64,000 nt of DNA from Streptomyces radicis (GCF_003626575.1 NZ_RBDY01000007.1:1-64000); one strand, 5' to 3'; shown: positions 50,481 to 63,011, numbered from the stretch's first letter. Translations and numbers: made by a program. Notes: a model not told the origin generated them from the sequence alone.

Positions 50481-53318
50481 TCAGCGGCCCTCGCGCACCG
50501 CCTCGGCCAGCACCTCGGCCAGGTGCCGCGCCCGATGGCCGCCGAGCTGCTCCAGCTGGGTGCGGCACGAGTAGCCGTCGGCGAGCAGCACCGCGTCGGG
50601 GGCCGCGCCGCGCACGGCGGGCAGCAGCTGGTCCTCGGCGCACGCCACGGAGATGTCCCAGTGGCCGCGCTCGAAGCCGAAGTTGCCCGCGAGGCCGCAG
50701 CAGCCCGCGGTCAACTCCCCGGTGAGCCCGGCCCGTTCACGCAACCGCCGGTCGGCCGCCGCGCCGAGCACCGCGCTCTGGTGGCAGTGGGTCTGCCCGG
50801 CCACGGTGCGGTCGATCGGCGGGGGCGCCCAGTCGGGGGCGCACTGCTCGAGCGTCTCGGCGAACGTCCGCACGCGCGCGGCAAGTCGGGCGGCGCGGGG
50901 GTCGCCGGGCAGCAGCTCGGGCAGGTCGGTGCGCAACGCCGCGGCGCAGGGCGGCTCGAGCACCGTCACGGGCGCGTCGCCCTCCGGCACCCGGTCGAGC
51001 GTGCGGCGCAGCACCGAACGCGCCTGGTCGAGCTGCCCGGTGGAGACATAGGTGAGCCCGCAGCACACCGCGCGCTCGGGCACCGTGGCCCGCAGCCCGG
51101 CCGCGGCCAGCACCTCGACCGCGGCCGAACCCGCCTCGGGCGCAAGGTGGTTGGTGAAGGTGTCGGGGAACAGCACCACGTCGGCCCCGGCGCCCCCTCG
51201 CCCGAAGCGCCGCGCGCCCTCCGCCCGCCACCAGCGCAGGAACGAGCGGCGGGCCAGCGGCGGGATGGGGCGCTCGGGCGCGATGCCGCCCATCCGCTTG
51301 GCCAGCGCGGCCAACGGGCGCACCCGGGCGGCGGCGTTGGCGGGGGCGGCGAGCCGCAGCGCGGCCGTCATCGCGAGCCAGCGCGGCAGCCGCCCCATCG
51401 AGTAGTGCGACGCGGGCCGCGGCCTGCGCCGATACGCCTGGTACAGCACCTCGGACTTGTAGGTGGCCATGTCCACATGGACCGGGCAGTCGCCCCGGCA
51501 GCCCTTGCACGACAGGCACAGGTCGAGAGCCTCGTGCACCTCGGGCGCGCGCCAGCCGCCGGTGACCACCTCGCCGGTGAGCATCTCGTGCAGCAGCCTG
51601 GCCCGCCCTCGCGTGGAGTGCTTCTCCTCCCCCGTCGCCCGGTAGGACGGGCACATCACCTGTCCAGGACCCGCCGTCGTCTCCCGGCACTTGGCGACGC
51701 CGACGCAGCGGCGCACGGCGGCGGAGAAGTCACCGCCGTCGTCCGCGTACGCGAACGCCACGGGCCCGGGGCGCTCGGGGAGCCCGGCGAAGCGCAGCTG
51801 GGCGTCGAGCGGCGCGGGCCGCACGAGCACCCCGGGGTTGAGGCCGCCGTCCGGGTCCCACAGCTCCTTGAACCGGCCGAACAGGCCCACGAGTCGGTCC
51901 CCGTACATGCGCGGCAGCAGCTCCGACCTGGCCAGGCCGTCGCCGTGCTCGCCCGAGAGCGAACCGCCGTGCGCCACCACCAGATCGGCCAGCTCACCCG
52001 AGAACTCCCGGAAGCGCGCCACCCCTTGGGGAGTGAGCAGGTCGAAGTCGACGCGGATGTGGATGCAGCCGTCCCCGAAGTGCCCATAGGGCATGCCGCG
52101 CAGCCCGTGGTCGCGCAGCAGCCCCCTGAACTCCCGTAGATACGCGCCGAGTCGGGCCGGGGGCACCGCGCAGTCCTCCCACCCGGGCCAGGCCTCGCCG
52201 CCGTCGGGCAGCCGGGTCGCGGTGCCCGAGGCGTCCTCCCGCACCCGCCACAGCGCGCGCTGGTCGAGCGGGTCGGCGACCACCAGGTGCGCCGTCGTCC
52301 CGCCGCCGACCGCGGCCCGGCACAGCGCGGCGGCGTTGGCCTCGGCCTCGGCGGTGTCGGCGCCACCCGTCTCCACGAAGAGCCAGGCCCGGCCGCGCGG
52401 CAGGGTGGCGAGCGCCGACCCGCCCACCAGGTCGGCCGCCATGCCCTCCACGGTCAACGGGCCCAGCGGCAGCAGCCCGGCCGCCGCCTCGGCCGCCGCG
52501 GACTCGTCGGGGTAGCCGAGCACGGCGAGCGCCCTGGCGGCCGGGGCCCGCACGAGCCGCACGGTCGCCTCGGTCAGCAGGCCGAGCGTTCCCTCGCTCC
52601 CGGTGAACGCCCGCGCCCAGTCCCTGCCCCGCTCCGGCAGCAGCTCGTCCAGGGCATAGCCCGAGATGCGGCGCGGCAGCTCGGGGAACCCCGTGCGCAG
52701 CGCCGCCAGGTGGGACCCGACCAGCTCATCCGCCCCCGCGCCGAGCCGCCCCGGGCCCGAGAACCCGCCCGCGCCACGGCCGAGGCGCGCGCGCTCGCCC
52801 CGGTAGGTGAGGACGTCCAGCGCGTGCACATTGTCCGCGGTGGTGCCCCAGGCGACGGAGTGGGAGCCGCACGCGTTGTTGCCGATCATGCCGCCGATCG
52901 TGCAGCGGCTGTGCGTCGAGGGATCGGGCCCGAACGTCAGCCCGTGCGGCGCCGCGGCCTCGCGCAGCGCGTCGCACACGACGCCCGGCTGCACGGTGGC
53001 GGTGCCCGCCTCGGGATCGAGCGCCAGGATCCCGTTCATGTGCCGTGTGAAGTCGAACACCACGCCCGTGCCCGTCGCCTGGCCCGCGATGCTCGTGCCG
53101 CCGCCGCGCGCCACCACGGGAACGCCGCGCTCCCGGCACACCGCAAGGGCCGCGGCCACGTCATCGGCGTCGCGCGGCGCGACAACGCCGATCGGCACCC
53201 TGCGGTAGTTCGAGGCATCCATCGTGGTCAGCGCCCTGCTGGCCGCGTCGAACGCCACCTCGCCACGCACCGCCCCGCGCAGCGCGGCGGCCAGCTCGCT
53301 CCCGTTGACTGTGTCCAT
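50481..53318 (-). CDS. FAD-linked oxidase/Fe-S oxidoreductase fusion (D-2-hydroxyacid dehydrogenase type)
   Basis: A 945-residue fusion. The N-terminal VAO/PCMH FAD domain has GGGTSIAGQATG (FAD loop), GPDPSTHSRCTIGGMIGNNACGS (in parts) and the FAD-oxidase C domain with GHFGDGCIHIRVDFD and HGDGLARS (His metal ligands). The C-terminal half has a GlpC-like 4Fe-4S domain (CLSCKGCRGDCP) and two CCG heterodisulfide-reductase-type motifs (CCGLTY, CCGLAGNFGFE). This layout is that of YdiJ-like D-2-hydroxyglutarate/D-lactate dehydrogenases that pass electrons to the quinone pool or F420. ATG 53318 gives the normal N-terminus. It is 144 bp upstream of gudD on the same strand. Confidence 0.88.
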   Translation of the reverse strand: MDTVNGSELAAALRGAVRGEVAFDAASRALTTMDASNYRRVPIGVVAPRDADDVAAALAVCRERGVPVVARGGGTSIAGQATGTGVVFDFTRHMNGILALDPEAGTATVQPGVVCDALREAAAPHGLTFGPDPSTHSRCTIGGMIGNNACGSHSVAWGTTADNVHALDVLTYRGERARLGRGAGGFSGPGRLGAGADELVGSHLAALRTGFPELPRRISGYALDELLPERGRDWARAFTGSEGTLGLLTEATVRLVRAPAARALAVLGYPDESAAAEAAAGLLPLGPLTVEGMAADLVGGSALATLPRGRAWLFVETGGADTAEAEANAAALCRAAVGGGTTAHLVVADPLDQRALWRVREDASGTATRLPDGGEAWPGWEDCAVPPARLGAYLREFRGLLRDHGLRGMPYGHFGDGCIHIRVDFDLLTPQGVARFREFSGELADLVVAHGGSLSGEHGDGLARSELLPRMYGDRLVGLFGRFKELWDPDGGLNPGVLVRPAPLDAQLRFAGLPERPGPVAFAYADDGGDFSAAVRRCVGVAKCRETTAGPGQVMCPSYRATGEEKHSTRGRARLLHEMLTGEVVTGGWRAPEVHEALDLCLSCKGCRGDCPVHVDMATYKSEVLYQAYRRRPRPASHYSMGRLPRWLAMTAALRLAAPANAAARVRPLAALAKRMGGIAPERPIPPLARRSFLRWWRAEGARRFGRGGAGADVVLFPDTFTNHLAPEAGSAAVEVLAAAGLRATVPERAVCCGLTYVSTGQLDQARSVLRRTLDRVPEGDAPVTVLEPPCAAALRTDLPELLPGDPRAARLAARVRTFAETLEQCAPDWAPPPIDRTVAGQTHCHQSAVLGAAADRRLRERAGLTGELTAGCCGLAGNFGFERGHWDISVACAEDQLLPAVRGAAPDAVLLADGYSCRTQLEQLGGHRARHLAEVLAEAVREGR

Positions 53319-53385
53319 GGCGGACAGCCTGCCCCCTGCGAACCGGCCGAGACGTCGTGCCGCACCGATCCGTGGACGACCACCC

Positions 53386-53403
53386 ATGTTCACTTGTGAA
53401 CAT
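53386..53403. promoter_or_regulatory. Perfect 18-bp palindrome upstream of the FAD oxidoreductase
   Basis: ATGTTCAC-TT-GTGAACAT has 8-bp perfect arms. It lies 67 bp upstream of the FAD oxidoreductase start and 125 bp upstream of cvnA. The half-site GTGAACA also occurs in the palindrome before citrate synthase. Confidence 0.6.
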
Positions 53404-53528
53404 GAGCAACGGCCAACCCGGTCACATTCTTTAGCTGCGCAAGCCACAAGAGACCGCTAGTGTTTCCGAGTTGACAGGTGCCGCCCAATTCCCGACCGCC
53501 CCATTCCCGACCAGAGGTTCCCCGGCTC

Positions 53529-55049
53529 ATGACGGAGCGTCCCCCACTGCGCCACGCCCTGCTCGCTTTGCTCATCTCGGTGGCCATCACCGGAGCCGGC
53601 TGGCTGGGGGCGGTGTACGCGGCCCCCGAATCGTTCCGAAGAGCACTCGCCTGGGGAGCGGGCATCGCCGCGCTCGTCCTGATCGCCGCCGTCGTCACCG
53701 CCGTCAGGGGCGTCGGCACGGCCCGCGTCCTGCGCGCCAGGCTGGCCGAGCGCGAGGCCGAGCACGCCGGGGTCCTGGCCGGACGCGAGGCGGAGACCGC
53801 CGCGTTCGCCGATCAGACCCTACCCGCAGTCCTGGCCGAGCTGCGCGGTGGCCTCTCCGCCGACAGCGCGCTCGCCGCGGTGCCGCAGCCGCGCCACGAC
53901 GCGCACCGCCGCGTGCTGCACACGGTCGCCCACGAGATCGGCCGCGCCGAGGCGGGCAAGTCCGCCGCGATGGCCGCGGGCGCCAACGCCGCGGGCCGCG
54001 TCCAGGCCCTGGCCACCGGCATGCTGGCCGACCTGCGCGAGATGGAGCACCGGCACACCGACGAGACGGTGCTCGGCGACCTGCTGCACCTGGACCACCG
54101 CACCGCGCAGGTGGGCCGACTCGCCGACAGCATCGCGGTGTTGACGGGGGCGCGCTCGGGGCGCCGCTGGGGCAAGCCGATCGTGATGGAGTCCATCCTG
54201 CGGGGCGCCATGGGCCGGATCGGCGCCTACCAGCGCGTCAGGCTGCACTCGGCCGTCGGCGTCTCGATCGCCGGGCACGCCGCCGAGGGCGTCATGCACG
54301 CCCTGGCCGAACTCCTCGACAACGCCGCCAACTTCTCGCCACCCACCGCCGAAGTCCACGTCTACGCCGAGGAGGTGCCCGCCGGGGTCATCCTCACCGT
54401 CGAGGACAGCGGTCTCGTGATGAGCGACGTCGCGCTGCGCCGCGCCGAACGCGCCGTCTCGGGCGAGCCGTTGGACCTCGCCACGCTCTCCGGCACGCGC
54501 CTTGGCCTCGCGGTCGTCGGGCAGCTCGCCCGCAAGCACGGCCTCACCGTGTCGTTCCGCCCCTCGGCGCGCGGCGGCACAGGGGCCCTGCTGATGATCC
54601 CCCAGGAGCTGATCAGCCGCCCCAGGGCCACCGCGACCCCGGCCCCGACTCCCGGGCGCGCCACAGCCGTCGAGGAGCAGGATCAGGAGCAGGAGCGGGA
54701 GCCGCGGGAGGAGCACACCACCGCCGAGCCGGTGCGGAGCGCCACCGCGCCCCACCCCACCGACGACGGCCCCACCACGGACCACACGGCCGCGCCCGAG
54801 GGCGGCGGCGTCGAGTACGGCACGAGCGGCCTGCCCAAGCGCCGCAGGGGACGCACCCTGGCGAACGCCCACCAGAACGGCACCACAAGCACGGCACGGC
54901 AGTCGCGGCCGACGACGTCCGCGGCTCACAACCCGGCGGAATCAGCCGCCCGCTTCGGCGCGTTCCGCCGCGCCACGCGGGGCGAGGGCGACACCACGCC
55001 CCCGGCGTCCGCCACTTCCCCATCTCCTGCGGAGGACGACACCCCATGA
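53529..55049 (+). CDS. cvnA: CvnA: conservon membrane histidine kinase-like protein
   Basis: A 506-residue nucleotide-binding sensor-like protein. Two membrane helices (about 8-30 and 42-62) bracket a short outside loop; a coiled cytoplasmic helix follows, then a GHKL ATPase domain with N-box ELLDNAANFSPP (about 262-273), VEDSG (G1) and GTRLGLAVVGQLARKHG (G2). The phosphoacceptor His box is replaced by EMEHRHTDET, so it may be a non-phosphorylating scaffold. It is the first gene of the cvnABCD operon, which overlaps by ATGA or GTGA at each junction. Conservons are thought to form a heterotrimeric G-protein-like signalling complex. The tail (from 370) is Glu/Pro-rich. Confidence 0.9.
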   Translation: MTERPPLRHALLALLISVAITGAGWLGAVYAAPESFRRALAWGAGIAALVLIAAVVTAVRGVGTARVLRARLAEREAEHAGVLAGREAETAAFADQTLPAVLAELRGGLSADSALAAVPQPRHDAHRRVLHTVAHEIGRAEAGKSAAMAAGANAAGRVQALATGMLADLREMEHRHTDETVLGDLLHLDHRTAQVGRLADSIAVLTGARSGRRWGKPIVMESILRGAMGRIGAYQRVRLHSAVGVSIAGHAAEGVMHALAELLDNAANFSPPTAEVHVYAEEVPAGVILTVEDSGLVMSDVALRRAERAVSGEPLDLATLSGTRLGLAVVGQLARKHGLTVSFRPSARGGTGALLMIPQELISRPRATATPAPTPGRATAVEEQDQEQEREPREEHTTAEPVRSATAPHPTDDGPTTDHTAAPEGGGVEYGTSGLPKRRRGRTLANAHQNGTTSTARQSRPTTSAAHNPAESAARFGAFRRATRGEGDTTPPASATSPSPAEDDTP

Positions 55050-55480
55050 CCGCGGCACCCACCGGAGGTTCGCTCAGCTGGCTGCTTGAGAGACTCCTGG
55101 CCCGAACCCCGGGAGCGCGCCACGCCGTCGTGCTCTCCCGCGACGGGCTCAAACTCTCCTGGACCCCCGAGCTCTCCGAGGACTCGGCCGACCAGCTCGC
55201 CGCGATCTCGTCCGGCATCCAGGCCCTCTCGCAGGGAGCCTCCATCGAGTTCGGCGACGGCAGCGGCGGCGTGCGCCAGTCCATGACCGAGTTCTACGGG
55301 GGCATCCTCTTCATCGTCGAGGCGGGTGCCGGCGCCCACCTCGCGACCGTCGCCGAGGACACGGCCGACGTCGGCCTCATCGGGCACAACATGATCGAGC
55401 TGGTCGAGCAGCTCGGCGACTATCTCAGCACTCCGCCGCGGCAACCCGAGGAAGGAAACGAAGGCGGCGAACGCGGATGA
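55046..55480 (+). CDS. cvnB: CvnB: roadblock/LC7 domain protein
   Basis: A 144-residue roadblock/LC7 protein (MglB type): LERLLARTPGARHAVVLSRDGLKLSW, the central AAISSGIQALSQGA helix and GILFIVEAGAGAHLATVA strand. Such proteins regulate small Ras-like GTPases, here CvnD. ATG 55046 overlaps the cvnA stop (ATGA). Confidence 0.92.
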   Translation: MTAAPTGGSLSWLLERLLARTPGARHAVVLSRDGLKLSWTPELSEDSADQLAAISSGIQALSQGASIEFGDGSGGVRQSMTEFYGGILFIVEAGAGAHLATVAEDTADVGLIGHNMIELVEQLGDYLSTPPRQPEEGNEGGERG

Positions 55481-55842
55481 GCCGCCCAGGCCGGGACGAG
55501 GACCCCGACCGGCTCTACATCGTCACCGGGGGCCGCAGCAGGGCCGACACGGACGCGTTCGACCTCGTCACGCTCGTGGTGGCCGAGAGCGAGCCCGCGC
55601 TCGGCATGCAGTCGGAGCACGTCAAGATCCTGCGCATGGCCGAACGCCCCACGGCCGTCGTCGAGATCGCCGCCGAGCTCCGCCTGCCCGTCTCCGTCGT
55701 ACGCATCCTGCTGGGCGACCTGCTCGCGCTCGGCCGGATCACCGCCCGCCACCCGCGCACCGGCGCCGCCCGCGCGGGCGGCTCGTCCCTGCCCGCCACC
55801 GACATCCTTGAGCAGGTACTCGTTGGACTCCGCAACCTCTGA
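55477..55842 (+). CDS. cvnC: CvnC: DUF742 protein
   Basis: A 121-residue DUF742 protein: RLYIVTGGRSRADTDAFDLVTLVVA, SEHVKILRMAERPTAVVEIAAELRLPVSVVRILLGDLLALGRI, which resembles a winged-helix fold. ATG 55477 overlaps the cvnB stop by ATGA. It is the third conservon component; direct partners are not known. Confidence 0.92.
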   Translation: MSRPGRDEDPDRLYIVTGGRSRADTDAFDLVTLVVAESEPALGMQSEHVKILRMAERPTAVVEIAAELRLPVSVVRILLGDLLALGRITARHPRTGAARAGGSSLPATDILEQVLVGLRNL

Positions 55843-56455
55843 CCGCCGCCCCGCCGAGCGGACGCCGCTGAGCAGATCGGCCGACAACGGCCTCAAGATC
55901 GTGATAGTCGGCGGCTTCGGCGTCGGCAAGACCACCTTGGTCCGCTCGGTCAGCGACATACGCCCGCTGAACACCGAGGAGGTCATGACCCAGGCGGGAG
56001 AGGGCATCGACGACCCCTCCGCCGTACGCGGCAAGACCTCCACGACCGTGGCGTTCGACTTCGGGCGCATCGGCCTCGACGAGCGCACGGTGCTCTACCT
56101 GTTCGGCGCCCCCGGGCAGGAACGCTTCTGGTTCCTGTGGGACCGGCTCTTCGCCGGAACGCTCGGCGCGGTCGTCCTCGTCGACACCCGGCGCCTGGCC
56201 GACTCCTGGTACGCCATCGACCGGCTCGAGCACCACGGGACCCCGTTCATCGTGGCCCGCAACGACTTCGGCGGCCCCGCCCACACGGGCGAGCAGGTCC
56301 GCGACGCGCTCGACCTGCCCGCGCACATCCCGCTGATCAACTGCGACGCCAGGTCGCGGGAGTCGAGCAAGGCCGTCCTCATCACGCTCGTCGAACACCT
56401 CCACGCCCTCTCCTCAGCCCAGGAGAGCGCCGCCGCCCAGGAGACCCACCCGTGA
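55823..56455 (+). CDS. cvnD: CvnD: Ras-like small GTPase
   Basis: A 210-residue GTPase. The P-loop is GGFGVGKTT (near 30-38), G3 is FGAPGQERF, and the G4 motif is RNDF instead of NKxD, usual for this family. It starts at TTG 55823 (LDSATSDRR), with AGCAGG 7 nt upstream and a 20-bp overlap with cvnC; this rare start gives the normal N-terminus. CvnA/B probably control its GTP cycle; it then acts on the P450s or another effector. Confidence 0.88.
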   Translation: MDSATSDRRPAERTPLSRSADNGLKIVIVGGFGVGKTTLVRSVSDIRPLNTEEVMTQAGEGIDDPSAVRGKTSTTVAFDFGRIGLDERTVLYLFGAPGQERFWFLWDRLFAGTLGAVVLVDTRRLADSWYAIDRLEHHGTPFIVARNDFGGPAHTGEQVRDALDLPAHIPLINCDARSRESSKAVLITLVEHLHALSSAQESAAAQETHP

Positions 56456-57758
56456 CCACCCCGCCGCGGCCCACCGCCGACCCCTCCGCCATCCCGCTGC
56501 CCGCGGCGGACGCGGTCCCCCTCAGCGGCCCCCGCTTCCACACCGACCCCGCCGACCTGTACCGGGAGATGCGGAAGCGGCACGGCTCCGTCGTGCCCGT
56601 CGTGCTGCCGGGCGACGTCCCCGCCTGGCTCGTCATCGGCTACCGCGAGCTGCACCATGTGACGGGCGACACCAGCCTGTTCACGCGCGACATGGGCCTG
56701 TGGAACCAGTGGCCCAGGATCCCCGACGACTGGCCGCTGCTGCCCATGGTCAACCGCCGCCAGCCGTCGATCTACTACACGGTCGGCGAGGAGCACCAGC
56801 GCCATGTCGCCATGGTGGGACCGGCGTTGGAGGGCGTCGACGCGTTCGAGCTGCGCCGCAACGCCGAGCAGATCGCGGACGACCTGATCGACCGGTTCTG
56901 CGGCCAGGGCGAGGCCGAACTCATCGGCGACTACGCCAAGTTGCTGCCGATCCTGGTGCTCGGCCGCATCCTCGGCTTCCCCGACGACGAGGGCCCGGAG
57001 CTGGCCCGCGCGATCAACGCCCTCGCCGACGGCGGCGAGGACGCGATCACCAGCCACCAGTACCTCACCGCGGCGATGACGCGCCTGGTGGCCACCAAGC
57101 GCGAACGCCCTGGCGCCGATGTCACCTCCCGCATGCTGGCGCACCCGGTCCCGTTCACCGACGAGGAGTACGTCCTCGACCTCCAGGCCATCACCGCGGC
57201 GGGCCACCTCCCCACGTCGGACTGGATCGGCAACTCGCTGCGGCTGATGCTCACCGACGACCGGTTCGCCGCCTCGCTCTCCGGCGGCCGCAACAGCGTC
57301 GGCGAGGCCATGAACGAGGTCCTGTGGGAGGACACCCCCACCCAGATCCTCGCCGGGCGCTGGACCTCCCGCGACACCCACCTCGGCGGCCAGCACATCA
57401 GGGCGGGCGACATGCTGCTGCTCGGCCTCCAGGGCGCCCATGGCGACCCGCAGGTCAGCCAGAGCCCCCACGGCGGGTACGTGGGCGGGAACAACGCGCA
57501 CTTCTCGTTCAGCCACGGCGAGTTCAGGTGCCCGTTCCCCGCGCAGGAGATCGCCGAGGTCATCGCGAGGACCGGGATCGAGGTGCTGCTCGACCGGCTC
57601 CCCGACACGGATCTCGCCATCCCCGCGGAGTCGCTGGTCCGCCGCCCCTCGCCGTTCCTGCGCGGCATGACCGAGCTGCCGGTCCACTTCTCCCCCACCC
57701 CCACCGTAGGAAAGACCACAGGAAGCACCGCCGGAAGACCCCCCGCTGGAGGCCCGAG

Positions 57759-57762
<4 letters not shown>
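56452..57762 (+). CDS. Cytochrome P450, CYP157-like, lacking the ExxR Arg
   Basis: A 436-residue P450-type protein. The heme Cys is Cys360 in FSHGEFRCPFP. The K-helix reads EVLW (289-292) where P450s have ExxR, and the I-helix reads AGHLPTSD (250-257) rather than AGxxT. CYP157 enzymes of Streptomyces are the known P450 group without ExxR and occur in conservons, so this is likely a CYP157. Its catalytic ability is unproved, and it may be an electron-transfer or regulatory partner of CYP154. GTG 56452 overlaps the cvnD stop (GTGA). Confidence 0.85.
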
Positions 57763-60178
<2,416 letters not shown>

Positions 60179-60248
60179 GCCCCCGCACGGCTCGCGGCGA
60201 CGCCGAGGGCCCCGCGCTCCCGTCTTGAGTTCTCGTGGTCGTCGCAAC

Positions 60249-60265
60249 ACCCCAGCTTGGGGTTT
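60249..60265 (+). terminator. Terminator after serC
   Basis: ACCCCA-GCT-TGGGGT followed by TT. A second longer-range pair, CCTGGCCGG (60277-60285) with CCGGCCAGG (60324-60332), lies between it and the convergent permease gene. Confidence 0.5.
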
Positions 60266-60337
60266 GCGGGCGGCCGCCTGGCCGGTGGTCGGTTGCGGTG
60301 GCGAACCGGACCGGGGGCCCCGCCCGGCCAGGGGGCC

Positions 60338-61168
60338 CTAACGCGCCAGCCGCTGGTAGCGGCGGACCGCGAGGGGGAGGAAGACCAGTGTGAGGGCGAG
60401 CGGCCAGGCGAACGCGAGCAGCATGGCGTTCTCCTCCACCCAACTGCCGCCCGTGGGCAGGGGGTTGCCGAAGAGCTCGCGGATGGCGTTGGCCGTGGAG
60501 GAGACGGGGTTCCACATGGCGATCGCGCCGAGCCAGTCGGGCATGAGCGACGGCGGCGTGAAGACGGAGCTGACCATGCCGAAGGGGAAGGCGACCGCGA
60601 AGAGGTTCCCCGCGGCCTCCTGGTTGGGGGTGACAAGGCCGATCCAGACGCCCACCCAGATGAGCGCGAACCGCAGCCACAGCAGCAGCGCGAACGCCGT
60701 CAGCGTCTCGGGCAGCGAGCCGTCCGACCGCCAGCCGATGACGAGCGCGATGGACGCCATGACCGCCAGGTCCACGCCCGCCTGAAGCACGTCGGAGACC
60801 CCGCGCCCCGCCACCACGGCCGATGGCGCCATGGGCATCGAGCGGAACCGGTCGATGACGCCGCGCTCCTTCTCGATGACCACGCCCATCGCGGTGTTCA
60901 TGAAGCCGAAGGCCATCGTCATCGCGAACATGCCCGGCATCGCGAAGTCCTTGTAGTCGAGCCCTTCGCCGACGTCCATGGCGCTGCCGAAGACATAGAC
61001 GAACAGCAGCACCGAGACGATCGGGAAGCCGAGCTGCCACGCGATGAGCGAGGGCTGCTTGACCAGGTGCGTCAGGTCGCGCCTGACGATCGTCCCGCAG
61101 TCGATCAACGCCCAGTACGCGCGGCGTTCGGGACCCTCTGCGTCGATGGCGATCGGTGCGGCGTTCAC
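60338..61168 (-). CDS. ABC-2 type exporter permease (DrrB type)
   Basis: A 276-residue membrane protein with six segments in the DrrB/ABC-2 pattern: [35 protein letters not shown] (in parts), then [24 protein letters not shown], the typical cytoplasmic loop, and [19 protein letters not shown] at the end. GTG 61168 overlaps the ATPase stop (GTGA) and has AAAGGAG 5 nt upstream. It would export a drug or lipid. Confidence 0.9.
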   Translation of the reverse strand: MNAAPIAIDAEGPERRAYWALIDCGTIVRRDLTHLVKQPSLIAWQLGFPIVSVLLFVYVFGSAMDVGEGLDYKDFAMPGMFAMTMAFGFMNTAMGVVIEKERGVIDRFRSMPMAPSAVVAGRGVSDVLQAGVDLAVMASIALVIGWRSDGSLPETLTAFALLLWLRFALIWVGVWIGLVTPNQEAAGNLFAVAFPFGMVSSVFTPPSLMPDWLGAIAMWNPVSSTANAIRELFGNPLPTGGSWVEENAMLLAFAWPLALTLVFLPLAVRRYQRLAR

Positions 61169-62121
61169 GCGTTCTCCTTTCCGGTCATCCGCAGGAAGAC
61201 CTCGTCCAACGTGGGCCTGCGCAGCCCTATGTCGTCCACGCTCGCGCCCGCCTCCTGGAGGGCGCGCGCCACATCCGTGAGCGCCGTGACCCCGTCGGTG
61301 ACGGGCCCGTGCACGCTGAGCCGTTCCTCGTCGGTCTCGGGCCCGACCCCGCGCGTCACGCGGGCCACCGCCTTGACGGCCAGCGGCAGATCGGCCGGGT
61401 CGGAGAGCACGACCTCGAGGCGGTCCCCGCCGACGGCCCGCTTGAGCGCGGCCGGGGTGTCCTCGGTGATCCTGCGCCCGTGGTCGATCAGCACGATCCG
61501 GTCGGAGAGCTTGTCCGCCTCGTCCAGGTAGTGCGTGGTCAGCAGCACGGTGGTGCCCACCGCGGCCAGCCCCCTGACGGCCTCCCACACCTCGGCCCTG
61601 CCGCGCGGGTCGAGCCCGGTGGTGGGCTCGTCGAGGAACAGCACCTCGGGCGCCAGGATCATGCTGGCCGCGAGGTCGAGGCGCCGCCGCATGCCGCCGC
61701 TGAACGTCTTGACCTGCTGGTCGGCGGCCTCCCTCAGGCTGAAGCTCTCCAGCAGCTCCTCGGCCCGCCGCCGCGCGGTCGCGCGGTCGAGGTGGAAGAG
61801 CCTGGCGAACATCCTGAGGTTCTGCCGGGCCGAGAGGATCTCGTCGACGGCCGCGGCCTGCCCGGTCATGCCGATGCGCCGCCGCACCTTGCGCGGCTCG
61901 CGCCGCACGTCGAACCCCGCCACCTCGGCCCTGCCGCCGTCCGCGCGCAGCAGCGTCGCCAGGATCCGCACCGACGTCGTCTTGCCCGCGCCGTTCGGCC
62001 CGAGCAGCCCGCACACCGTGCCGCGCCTGACGGCCAGGTCGAGCCCTTCGAGCGCCTTCTTGTCGCCGAAGGACTTGGTCAGCCCCTCGGCCACGACCGA
62101 GAACTCCGTTCGCGATGTCAT
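61165..62121 (-). CDS. Daunorubicin-resistance-type ABC transporter ATPase (DrrA type)
   Basis: A 318-residue ATPase. Walker A is GPNGAGKTT, the signature is FSGGMRRRL, Walker B is [12 protein letters not shown] and the H-loop is TTHYLDEAD. The C-terminal region of about 90 residues ([16 protein letters not shown]) is characteristic of DrrA exporters. ATG 62121 follows GGAGGAGGGG. Divergent from a TetR gene whose operators lie in the 101-bp gap. Confidence 0.92.
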   Translation of the reverse strand: MTSRTEFSVVAEGLTKSFGDKKALEGLDLAVRRGTVCGLLGPNGAGKTTSVRILATLLRADGGRAEVAGFDVRREPRKVRRRIGMTGQAAAVDEILSARQNLRMFARLFHLDRATARRRAEELLESFSLREAADQQVKTFSGGMRRRLDLAASMILAPEVLFLDEPTTGLDPRGRAEVWEAVRGLAAVGTTVLLTTHYLDEADKLSDRIVLIDHGRRITEDTPAALKRAVGGDRLEVVLSDPADLPLAVKAVARVTRGVGPETDEERLSVHGPVTDGVTALTDVARALQEAGASVDDIGLRRPTLDEVFLRMTGKENA

Positions 62122-62144
62122 GCGCCCCTCCTCCCCACAACTGA

Positions 62145-62190
62145 GTACGCTGTACCGAGTACACCGTACCCGACACCGCGTACGCCGTAC
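62145..62190. promoter_or_regulatory. Three GTACRCNGTAC TetR-type operators
   Basis: GTACGCTGTAC (62145-62155), GTACACCGTAC (62159-62169) and GTACGCCGTAC (62180-62190). Each has two GTAC half-sites 3 bp apart. They occupy the promoters of both the exporter operon and the TetR gene (TAGGAT at 62208-62213). Confidence 0.65.
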
Positions 62191-62222
62191 ACAGTCGTTC
62201 GCGACCCTAGGATGGGCGCACC

Positions 62223-63011
62223 ATGAGCTCGGCACACAGTGGCGGTGACATCAGCCGCAGCCTCGAATTGATGTGGCGGGGACGGGAGCGCGCGGCCCGA
62301 GGGCCCAAGCCCGCGCTCACGCTCGAGCGCATCGTGACGGCCGCCGTCACCCTCGCCGACCGCGAGGGCCTCGCCGCGCTCTCGATGCGCCGGGTCGCCG
62401 CCGAGCTCGGCGTGGGCACGATGTCCCTGTACCGCTACGTCCCCGGCAAGGGCGAGCTGATCGACCTGATGCTCGACCACCTGGCCGCGCCCGAGGACGA
62501 GGAGGAGCGGGCGCTGCGCGAGGCGGAGTGGCGGCCCGCGTTGGAGATCATCGCGTGGTCCACCTACCGCCACTACCACGACCACCCCTGGCTGCTCCAG
62601 GTCAACCAGGCCCGTCCGCTGCTCGGCCCCAACGCGCTGCGCGGCTTCGACGTCTCGCTCGCCGTGCTCGACGGCCTCGGGCTCAGCTCCCCCGACAAGA
62701 TCAGCATCATCTCGGCCGTCGACTCCTACATCACGGGCCTCGCGCGCCACTACGTCCTGCTGCGCCAGGCCAACGAGGAGTCGGGCATCACCGACGAGGA
62801 GTTCTGGGCGGCCCAGGGGCCCATCATGGCGACGGCGATGAACACCGGGGACTTCCCCCATGTCTTCGCCCTCGACGACACGGCGTTCTCCCGGAGCGCC
62901 GAGGAGTCCATCCGCTTCGGCCTCGACCGCCTGCTCGACGGCATCGAGGCGTATGTGGCGGCCAAGCACGACGACCCGGCGTATCCGCCGCCGGGCGGCT
63001 CCTGCGCCTAG
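62223..63011 (+). CDS. TetR-family regulator with TetR_C_1-type domain
   Basis: A 262-residue regulator. The N-terminal HTH is at about 30-80 (LTLERIVTAAVTLADREGLAALSMRRVAAELGVGTMSLYRYVPGKGELID in parts), and the C-terminal domain, with DHPWLLQVNQARPLLGPNALR, resembles the tetracycline-type C-terminal domain. It starts at ATG 62223. Divergent from the DrrAB-type exporter and most probably its repressor, released by the exported drug. Confidence 0.88.
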   Translation: MSSAHSGGDISRSLELMWRGRERAARGPKPALTLERIVTAAVTLADREGLAALSMRRVAAELGVGTMSLYRYVPGKGELIDLMLDHLAAPEDEEERALREAEWRPALEIIAWSTYRHYHDHPWLLQVNQARPLLGPNALRGFDVSLAVLDGLGLSSPDKISIISAVDSYITGLARHYVLLRQANEESGITDEEFWAAQGPIMATAMNTGDFPHVFALDDTAFSRSAEESIRFGLDRLLDGIEAYVAAKHDDPAYPPPGGSCA

